A model generated the notes under the pieces. It was not told the origin of the DNA. It did no database searches and worked only from the letters and a program-made list of their open reading frames with translations. Positions 15,809-24,329 of a DNA stretch of 51,959 nucleotides are shown piece by piece. Made by a program: the position numbers and the translations under genes. The stretch spans positions 1 to 51,959 of the forward strand of contig CAMAVB010000019.1 of the NCBI GenBank assembly GCA_945861465.1. The letters are read 5' to 3'. Each line of letters begins with the position of its first letter. The stretch's first letter is position 1. Origin of the DNA: Candidatus Kuenenia stuttgartensis. Lineage in GTDB: Bacteria > Planctomycetota > Planctomycetia > Planctomycetales > Planctomycetaceae.

Positions 15809-16384
15809 CTAATCCTGCTGCTTCAAATGCCTTTGCAATTTCGCGATCAGTTCCTGTCGTGCGCGAAAGATTCGGCTCCGGACAGTACCGAGTGGGATGT
15901 CGATGATCCGAGCGATCTCTTCGTAAGAAAAGCCATCGATTTCTTTCAACACGAACGGTTGCCGGAACTCTTCCGCAATTTCCTGCAACGCTGTCTGGAC
16001 CATTTGAATCTGCTCCGCCTGCAGCATGGAATATTCCGGGGCGGATTCTGAGTGTCCGTCGGCGGGCTCAAAGCCAGCGGCCTCCTGCAGATGATCGAGC
16101 GACGCGGAACTGATCTTCGGGCACCGAATCCGACTGATCGCAACGTTACGTGCGATCCGGTACAGCCAGGCATAAAAACCTGCCTCGCGCCGAAACGAAT
16201 TCAGCTTCTTCCAGGCCAATACAAAGGCCTGCTGCGCGACATCCAGCGCATCCTCGCGGGAGCCCAGCGCATGTTCCAGACTGTGTACAAGCCGATCCTG
16301 ATATCTGCGAACCAACTCATCAAACGCGCGCGTATCGCCTGTGAGCGTCGCATCGATCAGTTGCAGGTCGGAAGAACTATTCAC
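15809..16384 (-). CDS. ECF sigma factor, RpoE/SigW-like
   Basis: A 191-residue sigma-70 family ECF factor. Region 2 spans about 20-90: F-D-E-L-V-R-R-Y-Q-D-R-L, the D-A-L-D-V-A-Q-Q-A-F core-binding helix, and F-Y-A-W-L-Y-R-I-A-R-N-V-A for -10 recognition. A linker leads to region 4 with Y-E-E-I-A-R-I-I-D-I-P-L-G-T-V-R-S-R-I-F-R-A-R, the -35 helix-turn-helix. It lies 85 bp after lgt on the same strand. No zinc-finger anti-sigma gene follows; the next gene is the small CsrA-like protein 340 bp on, so how this sigma factor is held inactive is not visible. Confidence 0.94.
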   Translation of the reverse strand: MNSSSDLQLIDATLTGDTRAFDELVRRYQDRLVHSLEHALGSREDALDVAQQAFVLAWKKLNSFRREAGFYAWLYRIARNVAISRIRCPKISSASLDHLQEAAGFEPADGHSESAPEYSMLQAEQIQMVQTALQEIAEEFRQPFVLKEIDGFSYEEIARIIDIPLGTVRSRIFRARQELIAKLQRHLKQQD

Positions 16385-16469
16385 CGTGTGTTACTCGGCC
16401 CGGCCAGGAAACAGTATGTTGAAGAACTTCGCAGCCTCTGGAGATCTGTCTGTAATTCTTCTGCGAGGT

Positions 16470-17555
16470 CTATGATGGAGTTTTCGTCAGTCTGCCGCGT
16501 TTCGAAAAATAGTACATGGCACAGATTCCGGTGATCAGCAGTCCCATGCTGATCAGTTGAGAATATGTGAAGTCAGTGCCCCACCGTTTGGGCTCGTCGT
16601 CGCGGAGCGCCTCCAGCACGAAGCGATTGATCGGATACAGGATCCCTCCCATTGCCAGGACCGCTCCGTCAAACGGACGGCGGCGGAAATACCATGCCAG
16701 AATTCCGGCGAGCACAAAGGCGGCAAATGAACTGTAGAGCTGCGTGGGATGCAGTGATATGGTTGACAATGGGTTCTCAAGGACTCTGCCTGCCGGTGCC
16801 AGCTTTTCGTAAGTCAGGCTGTCCGGCGGAAATCGCACGGCCCACGGCAGGTTGCAGGCTTTTCCGTAACAGCATCCATACAGAAAGCAGCCGATGCGTC
16901 CGAATCCTTCGCCAATGAACATCGATGGGCTGATCACGTCAAGCATCGCGAGAGAGTTAATCCCACGACGTTGACAATAACAGACAACTCCGACGATGCC
17001 GCCGATTACGCTGCCATAAAATACAATGCCACCGTCCCACAGCGCAAACGGTGCCACCAGCAATTCGATCCCATGTTTGCCTGCAAAGACCTGATTTCCA
17101 TACTGCATCAGGTAGTTCAGCCTTGCGCCGATCAGACCGGGAATCAAGGCCCACATCATCATATCCCAGATCACTTCCGGTGGCTGCCCGATCAGACGGA
17201 CGCGACGCGACGCCAGCCATGTGGCCGACGAGAATCCGACAAACATCATCATGCCGTATCCGAAAACGGGGATGCCTGTTTTCATGATCGGCAGTTCAAG
17301 AAGCCACACGGCTGCCAGAGCTGAGGGAACTATGAGCCAGAATCCCGCAGACATCGCGGACTCAGCCGCCTTCTTTGATTGCGCGTACATCACGACGAAT
17401 GTCACGGCCACGATCGTGACCCACAGCAGCATCAACCAGGCTGCACCGACATGCAATTCATTCCCAACCGCCTGCCATTGCCAAAGATTGTCGAATACAA
17501 AACGCAGCAACACTTTCCGCATAGCGGCAGGATCTCCTGTGAGCTCAATCGTCAA
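16470..17555 (-). CDS. lgt: Prolipoprotein diacylglyceryl transferase
   Basis: A 361-residue integral membrane enzyme that transfers diacylglycerol from phosphatidylglycerol to the lipobox cysteine of prolipoproteins, the first step of lipoprotein maturation. About seven or eight hydrophobic helices are visible. Signature parts are F-G-Y-G-M-M-M-F-V-G-F, the arginine in L-I-G-A-R-L-N-Y, the Lgt signature G-E-G-F-G-R-I-G-C-F-L-Y-G-C-C-Y-G, and H-P-T-Q-L-Y-S-S. It is somewhat longer than proteobacterial Lgt because of an N-terminal extension. An internal ATG at 17522 would remove 11 residues, and the start is uncertain. It lies 33 bp after panC on the same strand and may share its transcript. 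Confidence 0.95.
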   Translation of the reverse strand: MTIELTGDPAAMRKVLLRFVFDNLWQWQAVGNELHVGAAWLMLLWVTIVAVTFVVMYAQSKKAAESAMSAGFWLIVPSALAAVWLLELPIMKTGIPVFGYGMMMFVGFSSATWLASRRVRLIGQPPEVIWDMMMWALIPGLIGARLNYLMQYGNQVFAGKHGIELLVAPFALWDGGIVFYGSVIGGIVGVVCYCQRRGINSLAMLDVISPSMFIGEGFGRIGCFLYGCCYGKACNLPWAVRFPPDSLTYEKLAPAGRVLENPLSTISLHPTQLYSSFAAFVLAGILAWYFRRRPFDGAVLAMGGILYPINRFVLEALRDDEPKRWGTDFTYSQLISMGLLITGICAMYYFSKRGRLTKTPS

Positions 17556-17588
17556 GCATGTTGACGAATCATAGCGGAGTTGCCGACT

Positions 17589-18437
17589 TTAGCGGAACCG
17601 CAGGATCTGGTTGTCGATCAGACGTGTCGAACCAACCTTGACAGCAAGCAGCGCCACTGCTGAATTTGATCGATCTGTGAGCAATTCCAGGGTCAAAGCA
17701 TCAGCGATCACCGCATACTGGACATCAATTCCGTCCACGGATTTCAAGTAATCGAGCATTTGCCTGGCAATCTCAGGCGGTGGCAGCGCAGAATTCTCAG
17801 CAAGGTTTTCTGCAAGTTTCAGAGTTTGAAACAGTTGCGACGCCTGTTTGCGTTCAACGACCGACAGGTAGCGATTTCGGCTGCTCATCGCCAGACCGTC
17901 TGCTTCACGGATAATCGGGCAGGTGATGATTTCCACCGGCAGGTCCAGGTCCACGCACATCTGTCGCACGATCAGCTGCTGCTGAAAATCCTTCTGGCCA
18001 AAGTACGCACGTCCGGGTTCCGTGACGTTCAACAGTTTTGCAACGACGGTGGATACGCCGTCGAAGTGTCCCGGTCGATGTGCTCCTTCCAGGACCTGAG
18101 CCAGTTTCGTGACCCGTACGATGGTCTGTGCCGATCCTGCGTACATGGTGGTCACAGGCGGCGTGAAGATCAGATCCGCACCGGCAGCGTGACACATTTC
18201 CAGATCCGCCGCCAGTGTGCGCGGATACTGCGTGAAGTCTTCGTTGGGACCGAATTGAGTCGGATTCACGAAGATCGTGACGACGACGAAATCGCATTGC
18301 TGTCTTGCAATTTCAATCAGACTGACGTGCCCCTGATGCAACGCACCCATGGTGGGAATGCAGCCGACCGACCGCCCATGTTGGCGCGCGGCGCGCACGA
18401 TGCTTCGAGTTTCCGTCAGCGATGATTCGACAATCAT
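17589..18437 (-). CDS. panC: Pantothenate synthetase
   Basis: A 282-residue cytosolic ligase that joins pantoate and beta-alanine using ATP, the last step of pantothenate synthesis and thus on the route to coenzyme A. All signatures are present: P-T-M-G-A-L-H-Q-G-H (ATP-binding H-x-G-H type motif), F-V-N-P-T-Q-F-G-P-N-E-D-F, G-H-F-D-G-V-S-T-V-V, F-G-Q-K-D-F-Q-Q, and the K-M-S-K-S-like M-S-S-R-N. Length is typical. It starts 3 bp after the stop of the DUF1571 gene, so translational coupling is likely. panB and panD are not in the window. Confidence 0.97.
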   Translation of the reverse strand: MIVESSLTETRSIVRAARQHGRSVGCIPTMGALHQGHVSLIEIARQQCDFVVVTIFVNPTQFGPNEDFTQYPRTLAADLEMCHAAGADLIFTPPVTTMYAGSAQTIVRVTKLAQVLEGAHRPGHFDGVSTVVAKLLNVTEPGRAYFGQKDFQQQLIVRQMCVDLDLPVEIITCPIIREADGLAMSSRNRYLSVVERKQASQLFQTLKLAENLAENSALPPPEIARQMLDYLKSVDGIDVQYAVIADALTLELLTDRSNSAVALLAVKVGSTRLIDNQILRFR

Positions 18438-18440
18438 GCG

Positions 18441-19253
18441 TTAGTAATTGTAGCTGGGGTTCTTTGCATCAAAGTCGCGGTCCGTCAGTCGCACTTCCGC
18501 TTTGATATCTGTGAATGTGTAGTCTTCAAAGACCGGCGGCTTCGCGCCTTCCTTTGCAGGAAAACCGAACTGCTGCACGCGCACTGGCAGTCCGGATTTC
18601 TCATCGATCCAGATTCGTGTTATATGAAACTTGAATTGCTTGCGAGGCTCCGGGTGAGAACTCTCGATGACGCGGCACTTCATCTCGCCGATCTTCGCGT
18701 CTTCGAAGTATTTGACTTCAGTTTCGCCGTATTTGGTTTCGGCTTCCCACTGTTCGATCACAGCCTCCAGCATTTTCTGGATACCAGCCTTTGTGATCGG
18801 ATAACGATTTTCGGACATCGCCTGACTGCCGGTCGGTGCCAGTTCCAGCGTTCCGATCAGGGACGCGAAGCCCGCTTCATGCACCAGCAGATTGTTATTG
18901 TTTCTGCCTTCGACAAATATCACTTCGCGACCAGCATGAGGCTCGGCAAAATACATGTAGACGCTGAACGGCTCGTGCCGCACTTTGATCTTGATCGTCT
19001 GGGAAACTGTTTGTTTGCCCACGACCTCTGTCTTGGTAAACTTGCTCTCGTAGCCACTCAGCTTCTTCACAGTTTCCATGCAGGTCCTGGCGTGAGCCAG
19101 CGCAGGTATCAGTGGATGTTCGGTCGCTTTCGAAGTTGTCTCGTCAGCGCAAACCGATTGACCGGCAATTCCCAGCATACCGACTGCCGCAAGACTGGTG
19201 GCAAAGGCACGCCGTGAAAACAGTGAATGTGTTGAAGATGAAGTCCGTGCCAT
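18441..19253 (-). CDS. DUF1571-domain exported protein
   Basis: A protein of about 270 residues with an N-terminal export signal of Tat-like look: S-R-R-A-F-A-T-S-L-A-A-V-G-M-L-G-I-A-G-Q-S-V-C-A. The mature part is a DUF1571 (PF07608) domain. It includes Y-E-S-K-F-T-K-T-E, K-V-R-H-E-P-F-S-V-Y-M-Y-F, G-R-E-V-I-F-V-E-G-R-N, and R-Y-P-I-T-K-A-G-I-Q. The family is found widely in planctomycetes and is outer-membrane-lipoprotein-like in fold (LolA/LolB resemblance is an inference); function is unknown. The frame is open to 19298, but the ATG at 19253 places the signal peptide properly. It leads a compact block with panC and lgt. Adjacency to lgt would fit a cell-envelope role. Confidence 0.9.
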   Translation of the reverse strand: MARTSSSTHSLFSRRAFATSLAAVGMLGIAGQSVCADETTSKATEHPLIPALAHARTCMETVKKLSGYESKFTKTEVVGKQTVSQTIKIKVRHEPFSVYMYFAEPHAGREVIFVEGRNNNNLLVHEAGFASLIGTLELAPTGSQAMSENRYPITKAGIQKMLEAVIEQWEAETKYGETEVKYFEDAKIGEMKCRVIESSHPEPRKQFKFHITRIWIDEKSGLPVRVQQFGFPAKEGAKPPVFEDYTFTDIKAEVRLTDRDFDAKNPSYNY

Positions 19254-19650
19254 GTGTATCCTCCTGAATCGTAATTCTGGTCTGCGTCGGCTCGGCAAGG
19301 GGTTGAGAATTGCAGCTCTCGCTGACGCTGCGGGTTAATGCCACTTTCGACCGCGTCTGGTTTATCAATCGCTGTTTGGATCCTCGTGTCATCAGTCAAA
19401 GTCAAAGTGATCCATCAGACGCGAGGCAGTTTTCATCATGAGCCTGCAAAGTGTAAATGTCCCACTCACATCCCGAGAGTGTAGACGTGAGGCAGCGGCA
19501 GCGACTAGTCGAAGAATCTTTGGAACTGTTTTTTTTTGGGATTTTTTATTGCTGAAATTGCAATTGTGGCAAATGGACGTCTGTCCTAAACTCCGGCAGA
19601 ATCTGCTCGTTGGAGTAGAAAAAAAACTCGTGATGATCGGAAGAGCGGGA
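19254..19650. other. Divergent intergenic region with a dispersed repeat fragment
   Basis: About 400 bp between the divergent DUF1571 gene and the membrane-anchored hypothetical gene, presumably holding both promoters. 19318-19338 (CTCGCTGACGCTGCGGGTTAA) is the complement of the AACCCG-CAGCGTCAGCGAG repeat related to 4615-4660. Poly-T tracts lie at about 19530-19547. No gene is convincing here, although an open frame runs through from 19438. Confidence 0.5.
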
Positions 19651-20337
19651 ATGGATTCCTCTCGCAGCGGTCTGCTGTCAACATTACTCATGACGCTTCC
19701 ACTGATTGTGGTTCCGGCAGTTGCTCTCCTCCGCCCGCCGGGGCAGGGCGGTGTCTCTTCGGTGGAACTCGGTGCCTCCGAACGCGAGGCTGATGATTCG
19801 CTTTTTGATGGTTTCCCCGAATTTGAATCGGATTCTGCCGGAGCAATCACTGAGGAGCAGCGCGGACATTCTGATCCGCCTCTGAATGGGACTGACGATC
19901 ACGGATCGAATCCAGAAGACGACATTTTTCAGGAATCGAATTCTCCCGATGCTGAATCTCCAGGAGACGTCTCGCCCCGTGCTCGACCGCCGGGGCGTGC
20001 GAGTAATGATCCATTCCTGTCCGACGTCGAGCTGCCGTCAACACCGCCGATGAAGCAACCAGCACCAAAGGCAGAAGTACCGCTGATCGAGTCAGATCCG
20101 GATCCCGAGAAGCCAGACGCCGCACAGGTCGTCGAACAGTTGAATGCGATGGGTGCATTGAAGACGATGTGGTTTGAGGCTGGCGACAAAACGCCGGTCG
20201 GATTAGCCGTATTTTTTCGCGGCCCGGAGGAACAGACGCGATTCCGTTTCGAAGCCGTTGGAGACAGCCGCGAAGCCTGTGCCCGCGACGTGCTGGAGCA
20301 GGTCACCCGCTGGCAACAGCAAAATCCTGTAGAATAG
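19651..20337 (+). CDS. Membrane-anchored hypothetical protein with acidic, proline-rich linker
   Basis: A 228-residue protein I do not recognise. Residues about 8-26 (L-L-S-T-L-L-M-T-L-P-L-I-V-V-P-A-V-A-L-L) form one membrane segment or uncleaved signal. A 120-residue low-complexity stretch rich in Asp, Glu, Ser and Pro follows. The C-terminal ~65 residues look folded (V-V-E-Q-L-N-A-M-G-A-L-K-T-M-W-F-E and G-L-A-V-F-F-R-G-P). The start at 19651 is chosen because a purine-rich GGAAGAGCGGGA precedes it; the frame is open from 19438. scpB begins 16 bp after its stop, so the two may be co-transcribed. Topology suggests an extracytoplasmic C-terminal domain. Confidence 0.7.
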   Translation: MDSSRSGLLSTLLMTLPLIVVPAVALLRPPGQGGVSSVELGASEREADDSLFDGFPEFESDSAGAITEEQRGHSDPPLNGTDDHGSNPEDDIFQESNSPDAESPGDVSPRARPPGRASNDPFLSDVELPSTPPMKQPAPKAEVPLIESDPDPEKPDAAQVVEQLNAMGALKTMWFEAGDKTPVGLAVFFRGPEEQTRFRFEAVGDSREACARDVLEQVTRWQQQNPVE

Positions 20338-20353
20338 AGTCATCCTCAACCGC

Positions 20354-21136
20354 ATGCCGCATATGTGGAACACAACACGACTAAACTCCGCAATCATGCC
20401 TCGTGGCAATGGACAGATTGCAAATCCTGATCTCTTCGGAACTCAACAGCCTCAGCGCGAAAAAATGCTGTGGCTTGAACGATTGTTCCGCTCGCAAAAG
20501 TCTGCACTCGCGGCACTGCAGATTCTCCCTGACGGTGGCCTCATTCGCTCCATACGCATCGCGCGTCTGGAAGCCGCACTCCTGATCGCGGATGGAGCAG
20601 TCCCGGCCCGCAAGCTGGCCCAGGTGGCCCGCTTGATCGACGCAAGAGAGGTGCAGCAATTTGTGCAGGTTCTGAATGACAGCTACGATCGAACGCGGTC
20701 GGCGTTCCGCATCGAACAGACAGCCGCTGGCTATATTTTGATGACGCGCGCTGCACTTTCACCGTGGCTCGATCGGTTGCACAATCGTCAGGCGGAAATG
20801 AAACTGTCATCCCCGATGATGGAGACACTCACAATCATCGCCTATCAGCAGCCTGTCACACGAGCTGATGTGGAGGCGATTCGCGGGGTGCAGGCGGCAG
20901 AAATGATCCGTCAACTCATGGATCGCAGTCTGGTCCGCATCGGCGGAGAAGACGATTCGCTCGGTCGCCCGTTTCTGTACGTGACGACTCGGCAGTTCCT
21001 CACCTTGTTCGGCCTGCACTGCCTGGAAGACCTGCCAAACTACGCCACACTCCGCCGCCAGCGCACCCTGCCCGCGATTGCAGATGCGGGTCATGATGAG
21101 GACCACGAGGACGAGGTGCAGGAGCCTGCAGCCTGA
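20354..21136 (+). CDS. scpB: Segregation and condensation protein B
   Basis: A 260-residue ScpB-like protein. In the SMC-ScpAB complex, ScpB dimers bind the ScpA kleisin and help compact and segregate the chromosome. Two winged-helix domains are visible. The first runs from L-E-A-A-L-L-I-A-D-G-A-V to R-I-E-Q-T-A-A-G-Y-I-L-M-T-R. The second has the strongly conserved M-E-T-L-T-I-I-A-Y-Q-Q-P-V-T-R-A-D-V-E-A-I-R-G-V block, then L-G-R-P-F-L-Y-V-T-T and F-G-L. The first ~60 residues are extra to the family and include several possible Met starts, so the start is uncertain. The tail is acidic (D-E-D-H-E-D-E). scpA is not in the window. Confidence 0.92.
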   Translation: MPHMWNTTRLNSAIMPRGNGQIANPDLFGTQQPQREKMLWLERLFRSQKSALAALQILPDGGLIRSIRIARLEAALLIADGAVPARKLAQVARLIDAREVQQFVQVLNDSYDRTRSAFRIEQTAAGYILMTRAALSPWLDRLHNRQAEMKLSSPMMETLTIIAYQQPVTRADVEAIRGVQAAEMIRQLMDRSLVRIGGEDDSLGRPFLYVTTRQFLTLFGLHCLEDLPNYATLRRQRTLPAIADAGHDEDHEDEVQEPAA

Positions 21137-21190
21137 ACAGAAATTGTGGCGCTGAATTCCTCAAGCAGCTTTCGACAGAGTCCGTGTCAC

Positions 21191-21604
21191 TCACAATCCG
21201 GCGAGCGCTGCATAGCCGTAGACGAGCGTCTGCCAGGCAAAAACTGCCGTGAGCGCATGATAACCGATCGTCAGAAACCAGTTTCGAAGATAAGGCTGAG
21301 CGTCAAAGAAAAACAACTGAATGACCAGGCGGATTCCCCAGAAGACGCAGATGAAACCGCAAACGCCCCGGGCGAGTGGTTCTCCGGATGCCAGTTGACC
21401 GGCAAACAGCAGAGACAACAATCCGAATGCGACAATGTCGAGTACGACGTATCCGCCAGCAACTAGAATCCAGTGCTGCAATAATGGATTCAGTTTCGGC
21501 AACTCGTCGCGAAACTTCAATTCCTTTGGCACCTGTGCGCTGCCCAGCAACGTGCCGAGGTGAAGTACTCCCGAGATCATGATCAGATTCTGCAGCGTTG
21601 GCAT
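21191..21604 (-). CDS. Small multi-helix membrane protein
   Basis: A 137-residue integral membrane protein of unknown function with about four hydrophobic helices (residues about 4-22, 45-68, 78-100 and 108-133). It starts 16 bp after the stop of the MBOAT-like gene on the same strand, so the two are probably translated from one message and may act together. I know no family name for it. A short soluble loop K-E-L-K-F-R-D-E-L-P-K-L lies between the first and second helices. Confidence 0.75.
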   Translation of the reverse strand: MPTLQNLIMISGVLHLGTLLGSAQVPKELKFRDELPKLNPLLQHWILVAGGYVVLDIVAFGLLSLLFAGQLASGEPLARGVCGFICVFWGIRLVIQLFFFDAQPYLRNWFLTIGYHALTAVFAWQTLVYGYAALAGL

Positions 21605-21620
21605 GTGATGTCTTCCTTTG

Positions 21621-22523
21621 TCATTTCTTCACGAAGCACTGAGGAATCAGCGGAACAATCACATCGCAGACAAATCCCTTATGAAACAGGAGTCCTGCCG
21701 GGACCACGAGGAACAAAGCCGCGAACAACCATCCTGGAAAGCCGGATCGCAGGGGCCATCCACGCCAGGATGCGCTCCGTTCCGAAGTGATTCCGAACCA
21801 TTGAACGACGAAATACGCGAACGGCAGTCCATATCCACTGTCGGCAGGAACCGAGATTGCCAGTTCGTGGATCGCCCCGGAAAAAAGGAATGATGCCAGT
21901 GTGGCGACCCGCGCATTCGAGTGTCGGCACAATGGCCGAAAGATGTGCTGATGCGTAAAGTCGCGGAATCCCGTATTCCACCGTTGCCCCCAGAAATCAC
22001 TGAGTGATGACGCCTGCAACGGCTGCTGCATCAAAGGCCGAATGTCTCGTCCGCGAAATCGCCACCACAGGACGATCAGTTCCAGCAACCCAAAATGCAG
22101 CATCATGACAATGCCGACCATCGCAACCCATCCTGCGACGATGACATGGCTGTGAACAAACTGTCCAGCGACGATGAAAAACAGAGCCGCTCCGACAACG
22201 GCCTTAAAAGCGGCGAAGACCCATTGCACTGCTCCGGGTCGATTAGTAATTGAGCGCGTTGCGAAGAAGAATCGATCTGCGTCCAACGTGGGAGTAAGAA
22301 AGAACCATTGGAGCAGTTCCGCAGTATTCAATCCATTCGCATGTTCTTTGTTGATTCGCCGCAGCGATTGGGATTTGACCACCAGGAAGATCCAGAAAGC
22401 AATCACCACCATTTTTACGGGCGGTGAACTATTCCAGGTCAGTCCCCAGACGGCTGCAGCAAAAAGGGCCAGGAGCCAAGTGCTGTGCCGCATGATCTCG
22501 AAGAGCCTTGAATTGGATTGCAA
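21621..22523 (-). CDS. Wax-synthase-like membrane O-acyltransferase (MBOAT_2-like)
   Basis: A 300-residue protein with about seven hydrophobic helices. The central block D-F-W-G-Q-R-W-N-T-G-F-R-D followed by S-G-A-I-H-E-L-A-I matches the wax synthase/MBOAT-type acyltransferase family (PF13813), in which D-F-W-x-R-R-W-N and the later His are conserved and the His is the presumed catalytic residue. Members transfer acyl chains to alcohols or lipids in the membrane. The acceptor here is unknown. It precedes the four-helix protein by 16 bp and is divergent from the OYE-family gene. Confidence 0.82.
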   Translation of the reverse strand: MQSNSRLFEIMRHSTWLLALFAAAVWGLTWNSSPPVKMVVIAFWIFLVVKSQSLRRINKEHANGLNTAELLQWFFLTPTLDADRFFFATRSITNRPGAVQWVFAAFKAVVGAALFFIVAGQFVHSHVIVAGWVAMVGIVMMLHFGLLELIVLWWRFRGRDIRPLMQQPLQASSLSDFWGQRWNTGFRDFTHQHIFRPLCRHSNARVATLASFLFSGAIHELAISVPADSGYGLPFAYFVVQWFGITSERSASWRGWPLRSGFPGWLFAALFLVVPAGLLFHKGFVCDVIVPLIPQCFVKK

Positions 22524-22744
22524 AGAACCAGCACTGATTCTCCCAACCGCAAAGTCCTGCTCAACTTAACTTGTCTGGAATCTTTTGCTGCTTTTTTGCT
22601 GCTCGTAGTTCTGACATTTGCCGGAACTTCAGCCTGAAAGAGGGACTGCAACTCCATCGATTGCAGACGATAGAGATCACGCTGGACAACTCATTTCGGA
22701 ATGTCAAGATTTGTTGGCAGCATCACCTGTTTCGAAAGGCTCCC

Positions 22745-24202
22745 ATGATATTCCCTCGCGTTTCCACGTTGAAAACGCCACTGCAATTTCAACATCGTCT
22801 TGATGATCTGAAACTGGATCTGCCATTCGATGAGACCGTGGATATCGGCGCTCACGCACCGCTCGAACAGTCGCTGAGTTCGGTTTGCGGAAAAATCGGC
22901 AATCGCTGGTGCATCCTGCCGATGGAAGGCTGGGATGGAACAACCGACGGTCGTCCGACAGACCTGACCCGTCGTCGCTGGAAAAACTTCGGACGCAGCG
23001 GAGCGAAACTTATCTGGGGCGGCGAAGCAGTCGCCGTTCGTCCGGACGGTCGCGCGAATCCCAACCAGCTCCTGATCAACTCGGATACCGTGGGCGATCT
23101 GGAAGCGTTACGAAACATCCTTGAACGGGCTCACCAGGAACATATCGGCAGCACTGACGACCTGTTGGTTGGCTTGCAACTGACACATTCCGGGCGTTTC
23201 GCCAGACCGAACGACAAGCAGCGACTTGAGCCGCAGATTGCTTACCACCATCCCATTCTCGACGCAAAACATGGAATCACGAACAGCGACGCTGTGTTGT
23301 CAGACGATGACATCAAGCGGCTGATCGATGATTTTGTTGTTGCCTGTCGCCAGGTTCAGAAGGCTGGTTTTCGGTGGGTCGATATCAAGCATTGTCACGG
23401 TTATCTGGGCCATGAGTTTCTGTCGGGATTCGATCGAATCGGTGAGTTTGGTGGCAGTTTTGAAAATCGAACGCGGTTTCTGCGGGAGATTGTCGCTGGT
23501 ATTCGAACTGAAGTGCCGGGTCTGGGTATAGGAGTGCGGCTGAGCATCTTTGATTTTGTGCCGTTTCATCCGGGTACAATCGACGACAGGACCGGTGTGC
23601 CGTTGCAGGCACGCGACTATCGATTTGCGTTTGGCGGTGATGGTACCGGACTGGGAATCAATCTGGACGAGCCGCAGCAATTTCTGGAATTGCTGCGTTC
23701 GCTGGGCATCGATCTTCTGTGTTCAACTTGCGGCAGCCCGTACTACAATCCGCATATTCAGAGGCCGGCATTGTTTCCTCCCTCGGACGGTTATCAGCCG
23801 CCGGAAGATCCGCTCGTGGGAGTTCATCGGCAGATTTCAGCGACTGCAGAGCTCAAACGCCGCGTGCCGGAAATGATCGTTGTCGGAACCGGCTACTCGT
23901 ACCTGCAGGAATGGTTACCACATGTCGGTCAGGCAGTTCTGCGACTCAAAATGGCCGACAGTATTGGACTTGGCCGGATGGTACTGTCGTATCCTGACCT
24001 GCCTGCGGATGTGGCAGCCGGTCGCATGCTGACTCGCAAAAAAATCTGCCGCACGTTCAGCGATTGCACGACCGCCCCCAGAAACGGCATGGTCTCCGGC
24101 TGTTTTCCGCTCGATCCCTTCTACAAGGCTCGACCGGAACGGGCCGAGCTGAAGAAGTTGACTGAGGCATCTCGGGAAGCAGAATCATCACCCATTCCCT
24201 GA
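22745..24202 (+). CDS. Old yellow enzyme-family NADH:flavin oxidoreductase
   Basis: A 485-residue FMN-dependent TIM-barrel oxidoreductase. The family-like parts are [14 protein letters not shown] at the first barrel strand, [22 protein letters not shown], the [16 protein letters not shown] active-site block, and [10 protein letters not shown] long insert follows (F-V-P-F-H-P-G-T to F-G-G-D-G-T-G). It is longer than classical OYE (about 370) and lacks the FeS/FAD module of dienoyl-CoA reductases. The frame is open from 22571, but the first 58 codons look non-coding and the ATG at 22745 is preferred. The substrate is unknown. It is divergent from the MBOAT gene. Confidence 0.88.
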   Translation: MIFPRVSTLKTPLQFQHRLDDLKLDLPFDETVDIGAHAPLEQSLSSVCGKIGNRWCILPMEGWDGTTDGRPTDLTRRRWKNFGRSGAKLIWGGEAVAVRPDGRANPNQLLINSDTVGDLEALRNILERAHQEHIGSTDDLLVGLQLTHSGRFARPNDKQRLEPQIAYHHPILDAKHGITNSDAVLSDDDIKRLIDDFVVACRQVQKAGFRWVDIKHCHGYLGHEFLSGFDRIGEFGGSFENRTRFLREIVAGIRTEVPGLGIGVRLSIFDFVPFHPGTIDDRTGVPLQARDYRFAFGGDGTGLGINLDEPQQFLELLRSLGIDLLCSTCGSPYYNPHIQRPALFPPSDGYQPPEDPLVGVHRQISATAELKRRVPEMIVVGTGYSYLQEWLPHVGQAVLRLKMADSIGLGRMVLSYPDLPADVAAGRMLTRKKICRTFSDCTTAPRNGMVSGCFPLDPFYKARPERAELKKLTEASREAESSPIP

Positions 24203-24329
24203 AGTAAAGAGAAAATGGAATCGATGTGACTCCGGCGAGATATTTCGTCATCATGTTCGCACAATTCAGGTGCCCTGATCATTCGTCCACAGTAGTACTG
24301 TCATTTCCCAAAAATCGGTGAATAAGAGC

